This document shows, piece by piece, positions 7,895 through 17,724 of a stretch of 64,000 bases of DNA. Under the pieces are notes generated by a model. That model made no database searches. It saw nothing but the letters and a program-made list of their open reading frames with translations, and had not been told where the DNA came from. The stretch covers positions 2,294,001 through 2,358,000 of the forward strand of contig OZ245058.1 of the NCBI GenBank assembly GCA_965224595.1, written 5' to 3'. A program made the translations under genes and the position numbers. The stretch comes from Aliivibrio_A sp016764915 (lineage in GTDB: Bacteria; Pseudomonadota; Gammaproteobacteria; Enterobacterales; Vibrionaceae). Each line of letters begins with the position of its first letter. The first letter of the stretch is position 1.

Positions 7895-10800
7895 TTAGCT
7901 GAATTCAACAGGCTCTTGTTGCCACTTCTGTTTTTGGTTCATAATCCAGAAGCCGACTTTATGACCCAACATCAATAGACAAGGTGTTAACACTAACGTC
8001 AGCACAGTTGCAAAGGTTAATCCCCCAGCAATTGCCGTCGCTAATTGTGACCACATCTGTGTACTTGGCGCACCGAACTCGATCTTTTGATTCATTAAGT
8101 CGATGTTCATCTCAAGCACCATCGGCATCAAACCTAGAATAGTGGTTACCGTCGTTAGCATTACAGGCCTGAGGCGTTGCACACCGGTTCGCAAAATCGC
8201 CTCTGACGTGGCCAGTCCTTGCTCTCTCAGTTTATTAAAAGTATCAATCAGCACTATATTGTTATTCACCACAATACCCGCTAATGCAATCACCCCAATA
8301 CCTGACATTACAATGCCAAATGGTCGATTAAATACCAGTAGGCCACCAAACACACCAACGGTCGAAAACAACACCGCACTTAATATTAAGAACGCTTGGT
8401 AAAAGCTATTAAACTGAGTCACCAAAATGATCGCCATCGCTGCAAGGGCAACGACAAAGGCCTTCATCAAAAAGGCTTCGGAGTCATTTTGTTCTTCGTT
8501 TTGTCCGCGAATTTTAAACTCTACCGCACCATCCAACCCAAGCTTTTCCAGCGCTTGTTTAATTTTAGGTAACTCAATGCTCAGATTAAAACCTTCAGCC
8601 ATGTCCGCTTTCACTTCAATCACTCGGATGCCATCAACACGATGAATAGTGTCCTGCTTAGGCACAGCCTTAATACTCGCAAAATTGGTGATGGGCACCA
8701 TGCCATATCGTGTTTTCACTCTGAGTTCATCAAAGCGCCCGATATCTCTTTTGTCATCGGGATAACGAACTAAAATATCCACTTGCTCATCAGCATCATC
8801 CGGAAGATAGTCACCAATCTTCAATCCATTAGTGACAAACTGAACCGTATTTCCCACTAATGTAGCATCCGCTCCATAACGAGCCGCATCATCACGACGG
8901 ATATCGATCTGCCAATCAATGCCCTCTTTATTGCCAGTATCACTGATGTTGATCAGCGCTGGTGCATTATCTGCCCACTTACGAACTACTTTAATGGCTT
9001 GGTTAAGCTTCGCAGGTATGTCTGAGCTTAGCTCAATCACCAGATCATTTTCACTCGGCGGACCCGATTCAGGCATTTTAAACTCCAGCTCAATGCCCGC
9101 AATGTCCTTCATATCCTCACGCATGTCCGCAATAATATCGACAACTGGACGGCGCAGTTGCCAATCCAAAGGTGTCATCTGGATTTGACCAATCTCATCG
9201 TCGCCCCCCGTTCGCGTATAAATACTCTCAAGCTCTTCATGACCTAAGATTCTCTGCTCGACTTGCGCCATCAGTTTATCTTTTTCGTAAATAGAGAGAT
9301 CGCCATAGGATCGAACTTTTAAATTAAAGAAAGGAGGATCAACCTCTGGGAAAAACTCCACTCCAAGCCCTGCTTGTTTATAAGCAAAACCGATACCACC
9401 GGACACCACAATAGCGGCCAACAAAATCTTCATTGGGTGACGAATAGCAATCGATAAGGTTTTGAAGTAGAGGCGAGTAAACCCCTCCGTTTGACTGTTA
9501 TCACCTTGACTCACCGCGTGCAATCGAGCCCGCGTTTTAGGCAACATTTTCTGAGGCTTACCAAAAATACCTCCCAATACGGGAACAAAAAGCAGTGCCA
9601 TCAGAAGAGACGCAGACAAGGTCGCTATCATGGTGATTGGCAAGAACTTCATAAACTCGCCCATGATGCCTGGCCAGAACATCAATGGTGCAAACGCAGC
9701 TAATGTCGTTGCCGTTGACGCAGTGATCGGCCATGCCATACGTTGAGCCGCTTCTCGGTAAGCAGTTTTTCTATTCGCTCCTTCATTCATCCGTCGATCA
9801 GCATATTCGGTGACAACAATCGCGCCATCAACCAACATACCTACCGCCATAATGAGTGAGAATAATACCACCACATTGACAGTCAGCCCCGCTATCGACA
9901 GCACCAACAGTCCGGTCAAGAAAGAACCAGGAATAGAAATCCCCACTAAAAGAGCAGTACGAGCGCCCAAAATAGCCACGATCACAATCACCACCAGCAA
10001 AATGGCCGATAAGATGTTATTTTGAAGATCATTGAGCATGATCTTCACATCTTTAGACTCATCCCAGGTGTAGCTCACTTGCAGGTTATCTGGCCAACTA
10101 TCAAGCTGCTGTGCACCATCTAGTACCGCTTTAACTAACTCAACCGTTTCAATGATGTTCTCACCTGCTCGCTTTTTAATATCGAGCACTACGGCAGGTT
10201 TACCATTTAATCGAGCAAAACTGTCGGGATCACGAAACGCTTTACGAACCGTTGCTACATCACCAAAAGTGACCACCTGTTTGCCATCCACCTTAACAGG
10301 CAGTTCTAACACATCTTTTAACGAGTCAAACACCGATGGCACTTTGACCGAGAATCGTCCATACCCCGTATCAACAAAACCTGCCGCAACCACCTTGTTA
10401 TTCAAAGCAATAATGTTGTAAATATCACCTTGATCTAAGCCGTAACTCTCCAGCAGCAGAGGATCGACAATGATCTCCACCACATCTTCTCGATCGCCAG
10501 CAATATCGACTTCAAGAACTTGTCGATAACTCTCTAATTTATCTTTTAGTTTACGGGCAATTTTAACGCTAGTTCGCTCGGGAACCGTTCCGTATAACAC
10601 CACTGACAATACAGGGTTCATCGAGGCAAACGTCACTTCATTTACGGTAGGTTCATCACTCTCAGCGGGAAGTTGAGGTTTTACCAAATCAACCGCATCA
10701 CGTACATCTGACATCGCTTTATCAAGCGGTATACCGACTTCAAACTCAAGAGTAACGGAGGCATGCCCTTCTGAGGCCGTTGCCGTCATCTCTTTCACAC

Positions 10801-11029
10801 CTTCAATGGATCGCAACTCTTGCTCAATCGGACGAACCAACAGTCGTTCTGCATCCTCAGGTGAAATTCCTTGATGACTGACCGACACGTATATCACTGG
10901 GATGGTAATGTCTGGATTAGACTCTTTTGGAATAGAGATATAAGTAAATACACCCGCGATTAAAATAAGCAGTAATAGAGAGAGCATGGTTCTTGCGCGA
11001 GACAATGCCGCGCTAATTAACGTAAACAT
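7895..11029 (-). CDS. RND-family efflux transporter, inner-membrane permease
   Basis: 1044 residues with the RND layout: TM1 near residues 12-30, a large periplasmic domain, a TM cluster at about 330-540 containing the charged GMLVDGAIVVTEYADRRMNEG segment, a second periplasmic domain, and a second TM cluster near the end (GIVVNNNIVLIDTFNKLREQG). It is expected to expel toxic compounds using proton motive force, with the adaptor encoded just upstream. The ATG at 11029 follows AAGGGGAACAGG. Longer in-frame starts would run back into the adaptor gene. Substrate and outer-membrane partner cannot be told; no outer-membrane channel gene is adjacent. Confidence 0.93.
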   Translation of the reverse strand: MFTLISAALSRARTMLSLLLLILIAGVFTYISIPKESNPDITIPVIYVSVSHQGISPEDAERLLVRPIEQELRSIEGVKEMTATASEGHASVTLEFEVGIPLDKAMSDVRDAVDLVKPQLPAESDEPTVNEVTFASMNPVLSVVLYGTVPERTSVKIARKLKDKLESYRQVLEVDIAGDREDVVEIIVDPLLLESYGLDQGDIYNIIALNNKVVAAGFVDTGYGRFSVKVPSVFDSLKDVLELPVKVDGKQVVTFGDVATVRKAFRDPDSFARLNGKPAVVLDIKKRAGENIIETVELVKAVLDGAQQLDSWPDNLQVSYTWDESKDVKIMLNDLQNNILSAILLVVIVIVAILGARTALLVGISIPGSFLTGLLVLSIAGLTVNVVVLFSLIMAVGMLVDGAIVVTEYADRRMNEGANRKTAYREAAQRMAWPITASTATTLAAFAPLMFWPGIMGEFMKFLPITMIATLSASLLMALLFVPVLGGIFGKPQKMLPKTRARLHAVSQGDNSQTEGFTRLYFKTLSIAIRHPMKILLAAIVVSGGIGFAYKQAGLGVEFFPEVDPPFFNLKVRSYGDLSIYEKDKLMAQVEQRILGHEELESIYTRTGGDDEIGQIQMTPLDWQLRRPVVDIIADMREDMKDIAGIELEFKMPESGPPSENDLVIELSSDIPAKLNQAIKVVRKWADNAPALINISDTGNKEGIDWQIDIRRDDAARYGADATLVGNTVQFVTNGLKIGDYLPDDADEQVDILVRYPDDKRDIGRFDELRVKTRYGMVPITNFASIKAVPKQDTIHRVDGIRVIEVKADMAEGFNLSIELPKIKQALEKLGLDGAVEFKIRGQNEEQNDSEAFLMKAFVVALAAMAIILVTQFNSFYQAFLILSAVLFSTVGVFGGLLVFNRPFGIVMSGIGVIALAGIVVNNNIVLIDTFNKLREQGLATSEAILRTGVQRLRPVMLTTVTTILGLMPMVLEMNIDLMNQKIEFGAPSTQMWSQLATAIAGGLTFATVLTLVLTPCLLMLGHKVGFWIMNQKQKWQQEPVEFS

Positions 11030-11039
11030 CCTGTTCCCC

Positions 11040-12158
11040 TTACTCTGCGTTGTTACTATTTCGAATCGCATTAACACCATCACCGTCGCGCACAAACCCT
11101 TGGCCAACCGTAATAATATCAACTTGCTCTCCAAGGCCGGAGAGCCACACACCATCATCTTCAGCTTTAACCAGTTTTATCGGCACAAACTTAACACGGT
11201 CAGAATTGTCTTTTCCAAGTTTGACAACGGTTTTAACGCCTAAGTTTCCATCTGCATCCAATGCTAACATTGCAGGGGTCACTTTTACGGCCAGAATTTG
11301 CTCTAAGTTGAGATCAACCTCAGCACTTATTCCAGCTGCCATCATCTGTTTTGGATTTGGTATTTCAACTTCGATCGGAAAGGTGTTGGTGGTTGGGGAG
11401 GAGACTCTAGAGATATAACGGAGTTTGCCTTCTACCACTGACTTATTCATAAAAGAGATGCTGGCACTCTGTTTAAGTTTTAACATCGATATGTGTTTCT
11501 CGCTGATGTCAGCTTGGATCACCAGAGGGTCAAGATCGACGATATTGGCAATCGGATCACCTTTAGAGACAAAATCGCCGACTTCAACATACAGTAACTC
11601 CACCACACCAGAAAATGGAGCAACGACAGTGGTATTTTTTAGCATTAATTGAGAGTATTTAACTCTGGCCTTCGCTTCCGCCAATCCTGCATGCGCTTTA
11701 CTCAGCGCCACCTCACCTGATAGACCTTTACTGCGCAGTGATTTGGCTGCTTTATACTCTTTCTCTTTAACTGACAATATCGCTTTGGTTTGAATAAGCT
11801 GTAAGACTAAATCCGCTTTATCCAGCTGAACCAAAGGCGTGCCTTTATCAACATTGCTGCCTTTTTTAACTAAAATCTTCTCAACTTGCGCTGCAATTTG
11901 AGCCCCTAGAGTTGCTTCTCTGTCAGGCGCAGTACGGCCGTATAAAGAGATAGTACGCTCGGTTAATTCAGCTTTAAAAGTAGTCACCACGACTTTAGCA
12001 AAAGGCAGAGTCTGTTCTGATGCTTTTTCCACAGGCGCATCTTCTGCTTTTGGCTTACCCAAAGTTAACCAGAAAGTCAGAACTCCGAACAGTACAGCGG
12101 AGAGAATCCAAGGGCGGTGAGAGAAGAAGGAGAAAATAGTGTGTCGACTGGTAACCAT
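11040..12158 (-). CDS. RND efflux periplasmic adaptor (membrane fusion protein)
   Basis: 372 residues. One N-terminal membrane segment (about 16-34) is followed by a biotinyl-lipoyl-like half domain (YGRTAPDREATLGAQIAAQVEKILVKKGSNVDKGTPLVQLD), a helical hairpin (about 105-150) and the second lipoyl half plus barrel (FSGVVELLYVEVGDFVSKGDPI). It couples the permease encoded ten bases downstream to an outer-membrane channel. Operon order adaptor-permease is usual. The start has AGGATTGATGCT upstream. Confidence 0.92.
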   Translation of the reverse strand: MVTSRHTIFSFFSHRPWILSAVLFGVLTFWLTLGKPKAEDAPVEKASEQTLPFAKVVVTTFKAELTERTISLYGRTAPDREATLGAQIAAQVEKILVKKGSNVDKGTPLVQLDKADLVLQLIQTKAILSVKEKEYKAAKSLRSKGLSGEVALSKAHAGLAEAKARVKYSQLMLKNTTVVAPFSGVVELLYVEVGDFVSKGDPIANIVDLDPLVIQADISEKHISMLKLKQSASISFMNKSVVEGKLRYISRVSSPTTNTFPIEVEIPNPKQMMAAGISAEVDLNLEQILAVKVTPAMLALDADGNLGVKTVVKLGKDNSDRVKFVPIKLVKAEDDGVWLSGLGEQVDIITVGQGFVRDGDGVNAIRNSNNAE

Positions 12159-12314
12159 AGCATCAATCCTTATTGCATAGGATAGTATTGCCGTTTATCC
12201 GCCTCGTTATTTAACGTAGCCCGAATAAACAATAATATTTATATAGAGAAAAAGTTTGTCTATTAGAAATAATTATGGTTACTAAGTCAACAAAAATGAC
12301 GTTTTGTCAAAAAA

Positions 12315-12656
12315 TTAAACGCTGAAGGATGCTCCACAACCACAAGTCGTTGTTGCATTTGGATTATTCACAAAGAAACGAGAACCTTCAAGCCCCTCGG
12401 TATAATCAACAACACCACCCATTAGATATTGTAAGCTCATTGGATCAACCACTAAGGTAACTCCATCATTCTCTAGTGTCATGTCGCCTTCATTCACTTT
12501 TTCATCAAATGTAAATCCGTACTGAAAACCACTACAGCCACCACCCGTGATGTAAACTCGTAATTTTAATTCTGGATTTTCTTCTTCAGCAATTAATGTT
12601 TTTACTTTTGCAGCAGCTACGTCTGAAAACGTTAATGGTACAGGTATATCGCTCAT
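12315..12656 (-). CDS. erpA: Iron-sulfur cluster insertion protein ErpA
   Basis: 113 residues, A-type Fe-S carrier. The three conserved cysteines are visible: one in GGGCSGFQYGF and the pair in the C-terminal TTCGCGASFSV. It delivers Fe-S clusters to apo-enzymes such as IspG/IspH. Length and C-terminus are typical of ErpA rather than IscA, and the neighbouring divergent hemL matches the usual Vibrionaceae order. Single gene. Confidence 0.95.
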   Translation of the reverse strand: MSDIPVPLTFSDVAAAKVKTLIAEEENPELKLRVYITGGGCSGFQYGFTFDEKVNEGDMTLENDGVTLVVDPMSLQYLMGGVVDYTEGLEGSRFFVNNPNATTTCGCGASFSV

Positions 12657-12932
12657 TGAAACCTCTTAATAATGGCGTCTTGTTTAACACTCTGTCGGCG
12701 ATTATCTAATACCTGACTGAATCGTTCAAGTATTCACCGCGAATTGCTCAATTTACTTTGTATTTTACTGAAAATGAGCTTCGTTTAAGAATATCAGAAT
12801 CAAATTTTAAACATAAACTCTATATACATCTCATAAAATTGAGTTTGTCGGCCTCTGATCAAGATTTTCACTTCGATTTATGTACAATAGCCCCCTTATT
12901 GGTCCCACTTAGTAATTTTAGAGGATAAAGTA

Positions 12933-14237
12933 ATGACCAAATCTGCAGATCTATTTGCAAAAGCTCAAAAAGTAATACCTGGTGGAGTTAACTCTCCAGT
13001 ACGTGCTTTTGCCGGGGTTGGTGGCTCACCACTATTTATCGATCGCGCTGACGGTCCCCTAATATTTGATGCTGATGGAAAAGCTTATATCGATTATGTG
13101 GGTTCTTGGGGGCCGATGATACTTGGCCATAACCATGTCGCTATTCGAGATGCCGTGATTCATGCCGCTCAACGTGGTTTGAGCTTTGGCGCGCCAACGG
13201 AAGGCGAAATCGACATGGCTGAACTTATTTCTGAACTTGTCCCATCAATGGAACAGGTTCGTATGGTCAGTTCTGGTACAGAAGCAACCATGAGTGCTAT
13301 CCGATTAGCTCGTGGATTTACTGGCCGAGATAAAATATTAAAATTTGAAGGTTGTTATCACGGACATGCTGATAGCTTATTAGTAAAAGCGGGATCCGGT
13401 GCGTTAACTCTAGGTCAACCAAGCTCTCCTGGTGTTCCTGCCGATTTTGCCAAACATACGTTAACGGCAACGTTTAATGATCTAGAGTCTGTTCGTCAAC
13501 TGTTCGCTGAGTTTAAAGGTGAGATCTCTTGCATCATTGTTGAACCTGTTGCTGGCAACATGAACTGCATACCACCAGTGGATGGTTTCCACGAAGGTCT
13601 GCGTGAAGTTTGTGATAACGAAGGCGCACTGCTTATTTTTGATGAAGTGATGACGGGATTTCGAGTAGCTCAAAACTGTGCTCAAGGTTACTACAATATC
13701 AAACCTGACCTGACTACGTTAGGCAAAGTAATCGGCGGCGGCATGCCTGTCGGCGCATTTGGTGGTCGCAGAGATGTCATGCAATTTATTGCACCAACTG
13801 GTCCTGTTTATCAAGCGGGTACTCTGTCTGGTAACCCTGTCACTATGGCTGCAGGTTTTGCTTGTCTGACAGTGTTAACGGAAGCAGGTAATGAAAAGCG
13901 TTTAGCGAATAAAACAGCTGAGTTAGCAAATGGCTTAAAAGATCTTGCTGATCAATACCAAGTTCCGCTGGTGGTTAACTATGTTGGTGGTATGTTCGGT
14001 TTCTTCTTTACCGATCAAGAGAGTGTCACCAGTTTTGCAGATGTTGGTCGCTGCGATATTGAACGCTTTAAACAGTTCTTTAATCTGATGCTGAAGTTTG
14101 GTGTATACCTTGCGCCATCGGCTTATGAGGCTGGGTTCTTATCGCTAGCACATGGCAGCAAAGAAATTGCAGCTACCTTAGAAGCAGCTGAACGTAGTTT
14201 TGCTATCATTGCACAAGAAGCAGCTGAACAAGCGTAA
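12933..14237 (+). CDS. hemL: Glutamate-1-semialdehyde 2,1-aminomutase
   Basis: 434 residues, class III PLP aminotransferase fold. It converts glutamate-1-semialdehyde to 5-aminolevulinate, the C5-pathway entry to heme. The PLP-binding lysine lies in TTLGKVIGGGMPVGAFGG, with the upstream IFDEVMTGFR (Asp contacting the PLP ring nitrogen) and SGTEATMSAIRLAR. The start ATG follows GAGGATAAAG. The upstream intergenic region (12657-12932) is A+T rich with a possible -10 TACAAT at about 12883, but no convincing -35. Confidence 0.97.
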   Translation: MTKSADLFAKAQKVIPGGVNSPVRAFAGVGGSPLFIDRADGPLIFDADGKAYIDYVGSWGPMILGHNHVAIRDAVIHAAQRGLSFGAPTEGEIDMAELISELVPSMEQVRMVSSGTEATMSAIRLARGFTGRDKILKFEGCYHGHADSLLVKAGSGALTLGQPSSPGVPADFAKHTLTATFNDLESVRQLFAEFKGEISCIIVEPVAGNMNCIPPVDGFHEGLREVCDNEGALLIFDEVMTGFRVAQNCAQGYYNIKPDLTTLGKVIGGGMPVGAFGGRRDVMQFIAPTGPVYQAGTLSGNPVTMAAGFACLTVLTEAGNEKRLANKTAELANGLKDLADQYQVPLVVNYVGGMFGFFFTDQESVTSFADVGRCDIERFKQFFNLMLKFGVYLAPSAYEAGFLSLAHGSKEIAATLEAAERSFAIIAQEAAEQA

Positions 14238-14255
14238 AGCCCTCAGTACCAAATT

Positions 14256-14285
14256 AAAAATGCCTGCACTGCGTCAGGCATTTTT
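14256..14285 (+). terminator. hemL terminator
   Basis: AAAAATGCCTG and CAGGCATTTTT form a stem with a short loop and a T run shortly after the hemL stop. Confidence 0.9.
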
Positions 14286-14415
14286 ATTGCCAATTAATCA
14301 CTCTTATTTTCACAACAGCCCGTAAATTCCTCCTTAATAAGTTGCTAATTCTGAGCATAATTATATAAACTACTGACAAATAAAAGATCTTTTACTGAAT
14401 AATTAAGGAATCACT

Positions 14416-15501
14416 TTGCCAAAATCAGCCAAAATGACCTCCCGTCACTGGATGTTAATCATCTCTTTAATGATCGCTGCTTATGCGTGTTACTTACTTA
14501 TAGAGCCCTATTTAAACCCGATCATTATCGCCTTTATTATCTCTTTGCTGTTTGCCCCCTTGCACAATATTATTGAGCATAAACTAAAAAACAGCCCCAA
14601 TACTTCAGCAGTGATATCTTGTACCTTGCTGACTTTTATCATCGCTATCCCACTCTTTTTTGTTTTTGCTGCCATTGTTCAGCAAGGGTCCACTTTTTCA
14701 AAAGATACTTACGACTGGGTGACCCATGGCGGCATTCAAGAGGTTTTTAATCATCCTCTTGCATCACAAGCTATCCACCTTCTTAATGAATGGCTGCCTT
14801 TTGATAAAATAGACCCTCAAGAGATCACTCAAAAAATAGCCCAATTAGCCTCTCAATTCGGTTCTACATTGGTCGGAATGAGTGCCAAAATTCTGGGTGA
14901 CGCCACCAGCTTTATAATGAGTTTTTTCTTAATGCTCTTTGTATTGTTTTTCTTTTTACGTGATCAAGACAAAATTTTCACCGCATTTCGCCATGTTTTA
15001 CCACTATCACGCACCCAGGAAGATCAACTGCTTGATGAAGTTGAGCAAGTGGCAAAATCGGCCGTATTAGGCTCTTTTTTAACCGCAATTGCACAGGGTT
15101 TAGCCGGTGGTTTTGCCATGTGGTTAGCCGGTTTCCCCGGACTTTTCTGGGGCACGATGATGGGGTTTGCTTCTTTCATTCCTTTGGTTGGTACTGCGCT
15201 GATCTGGATACCCGCCGCACTCTACTTACTATTAACCAATCAATGGGAGTGGGCACTGTTTCTATCCATTTGGGGCGTTGTTGTTGTTGGCTCAATTGAT
15301 AACATCGTTCGGCCACTACTCATGCAGGGAAATTCAGGCATGAACACTCTGTTGATCTTCTTCTCTCTGCTTGGCGGGATACAGCTGTTTGGATTAATCG
15401 GCCTCATTTATGGGCCAATTATTTTTGCAGTCACTTTAGTGCTATTTAACCTTTACGAAATTGAGTTTAAAACCTTCTTAGACGATCAAGACAACAGCTA
15501 G
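14416..15501 (+). CDS. AI-2E family (PerM/YhhT-like) membrane transporter
   Basis: 361 residues with about eight membrane segments: a pair at 10-50, one near 62-90, one near 155-185, and several between 215 and 345. The charged segment LRDQDKIFTAFRHVLPLSRTQEDQLLDEVEQVAKSAVLGSF is characteristic of the AI-2E exporter-like family (PF01594). It probably exports a small solute, but the substrate cannot be inferred; homologues range from AI-2 to Na+/Li+ transport. The start is a TTG at 14416 with AAGGA six bases before. The first ATG (14434) lacks a good ribosome-binding site. Confidence 0.88.
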   Translation: MPKSAKMTSRHWMLIISLMIAAYACYLLIEPYLNPIIIAFIISLLFAPLHNIIEHKLKNSPNTSAVISCTLLTFIIAIPLFFVFAAIVQQGSTFSKDTYDWVTHGGIQEVFNHPLASQAIHLLNEWLPFDKIDPQEITQKIAQLASQFGSTLVGMSAKILGDATSFIMSFFLMLFVLFFFLRDQDKIFTAFRHVLPLSRTQEDQLLDEVEQVAKSAVLGSFLTAIAQGLAGGFAMWLAGFPGLFWGTMMGFASFIPLVGTALIWIPAALYLLLTNQWEWALFLSIWGVVVVGSIDNIVRPLLMQGNSGMNTLLIFFSLLGGIQLFGLIGLIYGPIIFAVTLVLFNLYEIEFKTFLDDQDNS

Positions 15502-15620
15502 AGATTAACGCCCTTCAACATGATGACTGACCAATAGGTTAGTCATCTCCTGTTTTGGTTTAACCTGCTACCGCTTTATGGGACAATCCCTGCATATTTA
15601 GCCATATTAAAGAGATGCCA

Positions 15621-16646
15621 ATGATATTTTCCGCCCCTAGTCAGATTGCACTACGTCAAATTGAATATTTTGCCGACAAACACGTGCTGGTAGCTGGAGA
15701 GCTTAAAGATGACTTCCCATCTGAATTAGTTAATCATTGCGCTTCTGTCTCAGTTTTTACTACCAATTATGGTTACTTTAATTCCCAGAAAGATTCTAAA
15801 CATATTCGAACCTATTTTGGTGCCGAATTCACCCAAGCATCCGATGCCAATTTGATCTTACTCTACTGGCCTAAAGCCAAAGCTGAAGCCGATTTTTTAC
15901 TGACCATGTTGCTAGCAAAACTAGGTAAAGGCACCGAAATCTGTGTGGTTGGAGAAAACCGCAGTGGCGTAAAAAGCATTGAGAAGATGTTTGCCCCTTT
16001 TGGTCCAATAACCAAATATGATTCAGCACGCCATTGTAGCTTCTACTGGGGGCAATGCACCCAAGAAGCGCCGAGTTTTGAACTAGATAGTTACTTTAAA
16101 AGCTATGTGGTTACTGTCGCCGACCAAGAGATCCAAGTACGCAGTCTACCTGGCGTATTCAGTCATGGTGAGTTTGATAAAGGCAGTCAACTGCTGGTAG
16201 ACACCCTGCCAACGCTAAAGGGAAAAGTACTCGATTTTGGTTGCGGTGCAGGGGTGTTAGGTTCAGTAATGAAAATACTTAACCCGAATATTGAGATTAA
16301 CATGTGTGATATCAGCGCGCTTGCCATTGCCTCTTCAGAAGCGACGTTAAAAGCCAATAATCTACAAGGTCATGTCTTTGTAACCGATGTCTACTCAAAC
16401 ACTGACAACAACTACCACTTTATAATCAGCAACCCACCCTTTCATGCTGGATTAAAAACGCACTACAGCTCTACTGAAATCCTATTATCTGATGCGCCCA
16501 AACACCTCAGATATAACGGGAAGCTGTTGATTGTAGCGAACAGTTTTTTACAGTACCCACCAATCATAAAATCGGCATTCGGTCACTGTGAGACAGAAGC
16601 AAAAACCAACTCATTCAAAATTTACGGTGCGAAAAAACTGGCTTAA
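15621..16646 (+). CDS. rsmC: 16S rRNA m2G1207 methyltransferase RsmC
   Basis: About 341 residues. It methylates guanine 1207 of 16S rRNA in the 30S subunit using S-adenosylmethionine. The N-terminal half is a degenerate methyltransferase-like domain. The catalytic C-terminal half has motif I VLDFGCGAGVLGS (about 195-210) and the N-P-P-F motif in ISNPPFHAG, typical of guanine-N2 methyltransferases. There are two close ATGs (15615 and 15621); the AAAGAG upstream favours the second. Confidence 0.93.
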   Translation: MIFSAPSQIALRQIEYFADKHVLVAGELKDDFPSELVNHCASVSVFTTNYGYFNSQKDSKHIRTYFGAEFTQASDANLILLYWPKAKAEADFLLTMLLAKLGKGTEICVVGENRSGVKSIEKMFAPFGPITKYDSARHCSFYWGQCTQEAPSFELDSYFKSYVVTVADQEIQVRSLPGVFSHGEFDKGSQLLVDTLPTLKGKVLDFGCGAGVLGSVMKILNPNIEINMCDISALAIASSEATLKANNLQGHVFVTDVYSNTDNNYHFIISNPPFHAGLKTHYSSTEILLSDAPKHLRYNGKLLIVANSFLQYPPIIKSAFGHCETEAKTNSFKIYGAKKLA

Positions 16647-16698
16647 ATTTTGTCATACACTCTACACTCGACTACAAAAAAATTGATGACCTCTTTTT

Positions 16699-17724
16699 TT
16701 AGAATATGATGGGGTGATGATCATCAACATTTATCATCACTCGTTGACCAATATTTAATGGCAAGTGTGAAATAGCCAATAACTTTTTCGACTCAACCTC
16801 CACTAAATAGCGGCAATTATCACCCATGAACTGCTGCTCAATAATGGTCGCTACACCTTGAGGGTCTGCTGATATCACTACATGTTGTGGCCGAAGCAAC
16901 ACTTCAATATTGGCCCCTTGCTGATACTCCTCGGTTTTAAATGGTAGCTTACCCACTACAGTGTTTATTGCACAATTCTCATCAACGGTGCCAGACAGGT
17001 AACTGCCTCCACCGAGAAAGTCAGCCACAAATCGAGTGGCCGGTTTATGATACAGCTCGCTGGAGTTACCAAACTGTTCAATAATTCCATGATTCATCAC
17101 TGCAAGTTTATCTGAAAATGCAAACGCCTCTTCTCGACTATGAGTCACAAATATCGCTGTCACCCCTTGGGTTTTGAAAATACGACGGATCTCTTTGATC
17201 AGATCGTGGCGCACCTGGGTATCAATGTTTGAGAACGGTTCATCCAATAACAATAGATCAGGCTCACATGCCAACGCTCTAGCTATAGCGACTCTCTGCT
17301 GCTGCCCCCCTGATAACTGGTGCGGATAACGGAGGCCAAAATCGTTTAGATGCACCAATTCCAACATCTCAGACACTTTGTTGTCTGCTCGTTGTTTGTC
17401 CCAGAGCCTCAAACCAAAAGCGATATTTTCAATCACCGTTAAGTGAGGAAACAGAGCATAATCTTGGAAAATCATACCAATATTGCGGTGTTCAGTTGCT
17501 ACCCAACTCTCACTGTCGCAGATAAGACGCTGATTTAGGTGTATCTCCCCTGAAGTTAAAGGCAATAGGCCCGCTATCGCCTTTAATAACGTGGTTTTTC
17601 CGCAACCACTCGCTCCCAATAAACAGACAATCTCATTATCCTCTACCGACAAAGAGAGATCCGATAAAATATCATACCCATTGTAGTGATAGGTTAAGTC
17701 TTTAATTGATAATGCTGTGGACAT
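16699..17724 (-). CDS. fbpC: Ferric iron ABC transporter, ATP-binding protein
   Basis: 341 residues. Walker A GASGCGKTT (about 35-43), Q-loop FQDYALFPH, signature LSGGQQQRVAIARAL (about 134-148), Walker B LLLLDEPFSNID and H-loop VTHSREEA are all present. A C-terminal TOBE-like domain follows (LRPQHVVIS...). It powers ferric iron import with FbpB and FbpA. Its ATG overlaps the fbpB stop (TGATG), indicating translational coupling. Confidence 0.93.
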   Translation of the reverse strand: MSTALSIKDLTYHYNGYDILSDLSLSVEDNEIVCLLGASGCGKTTLLKAIAGLLPLTSGEIHLNQRLICDSESWVATEHRNIGMIFQDYALFPHLTVIENIAFGLRLWDKQRADNKVSEMLELVHLNDFGLRYPHQLSGGQQQRVAIARALACEPDLLLLDEPFSNIDTQVRHDLIKEIRRIFKTQGVTAIFVTHSREEAFAFSDKLAVMNHGIIEQFGNSSELYHKPATRFVADFLGGGSYLSGTVDENCAINTVVGKLPFKTEEYQQGANIEVLLRPQHVVISADPQGVATIIEQQFMGDNCRYLVEVESKKLLAISHLPLNIGQRVMINVDDHHPIIF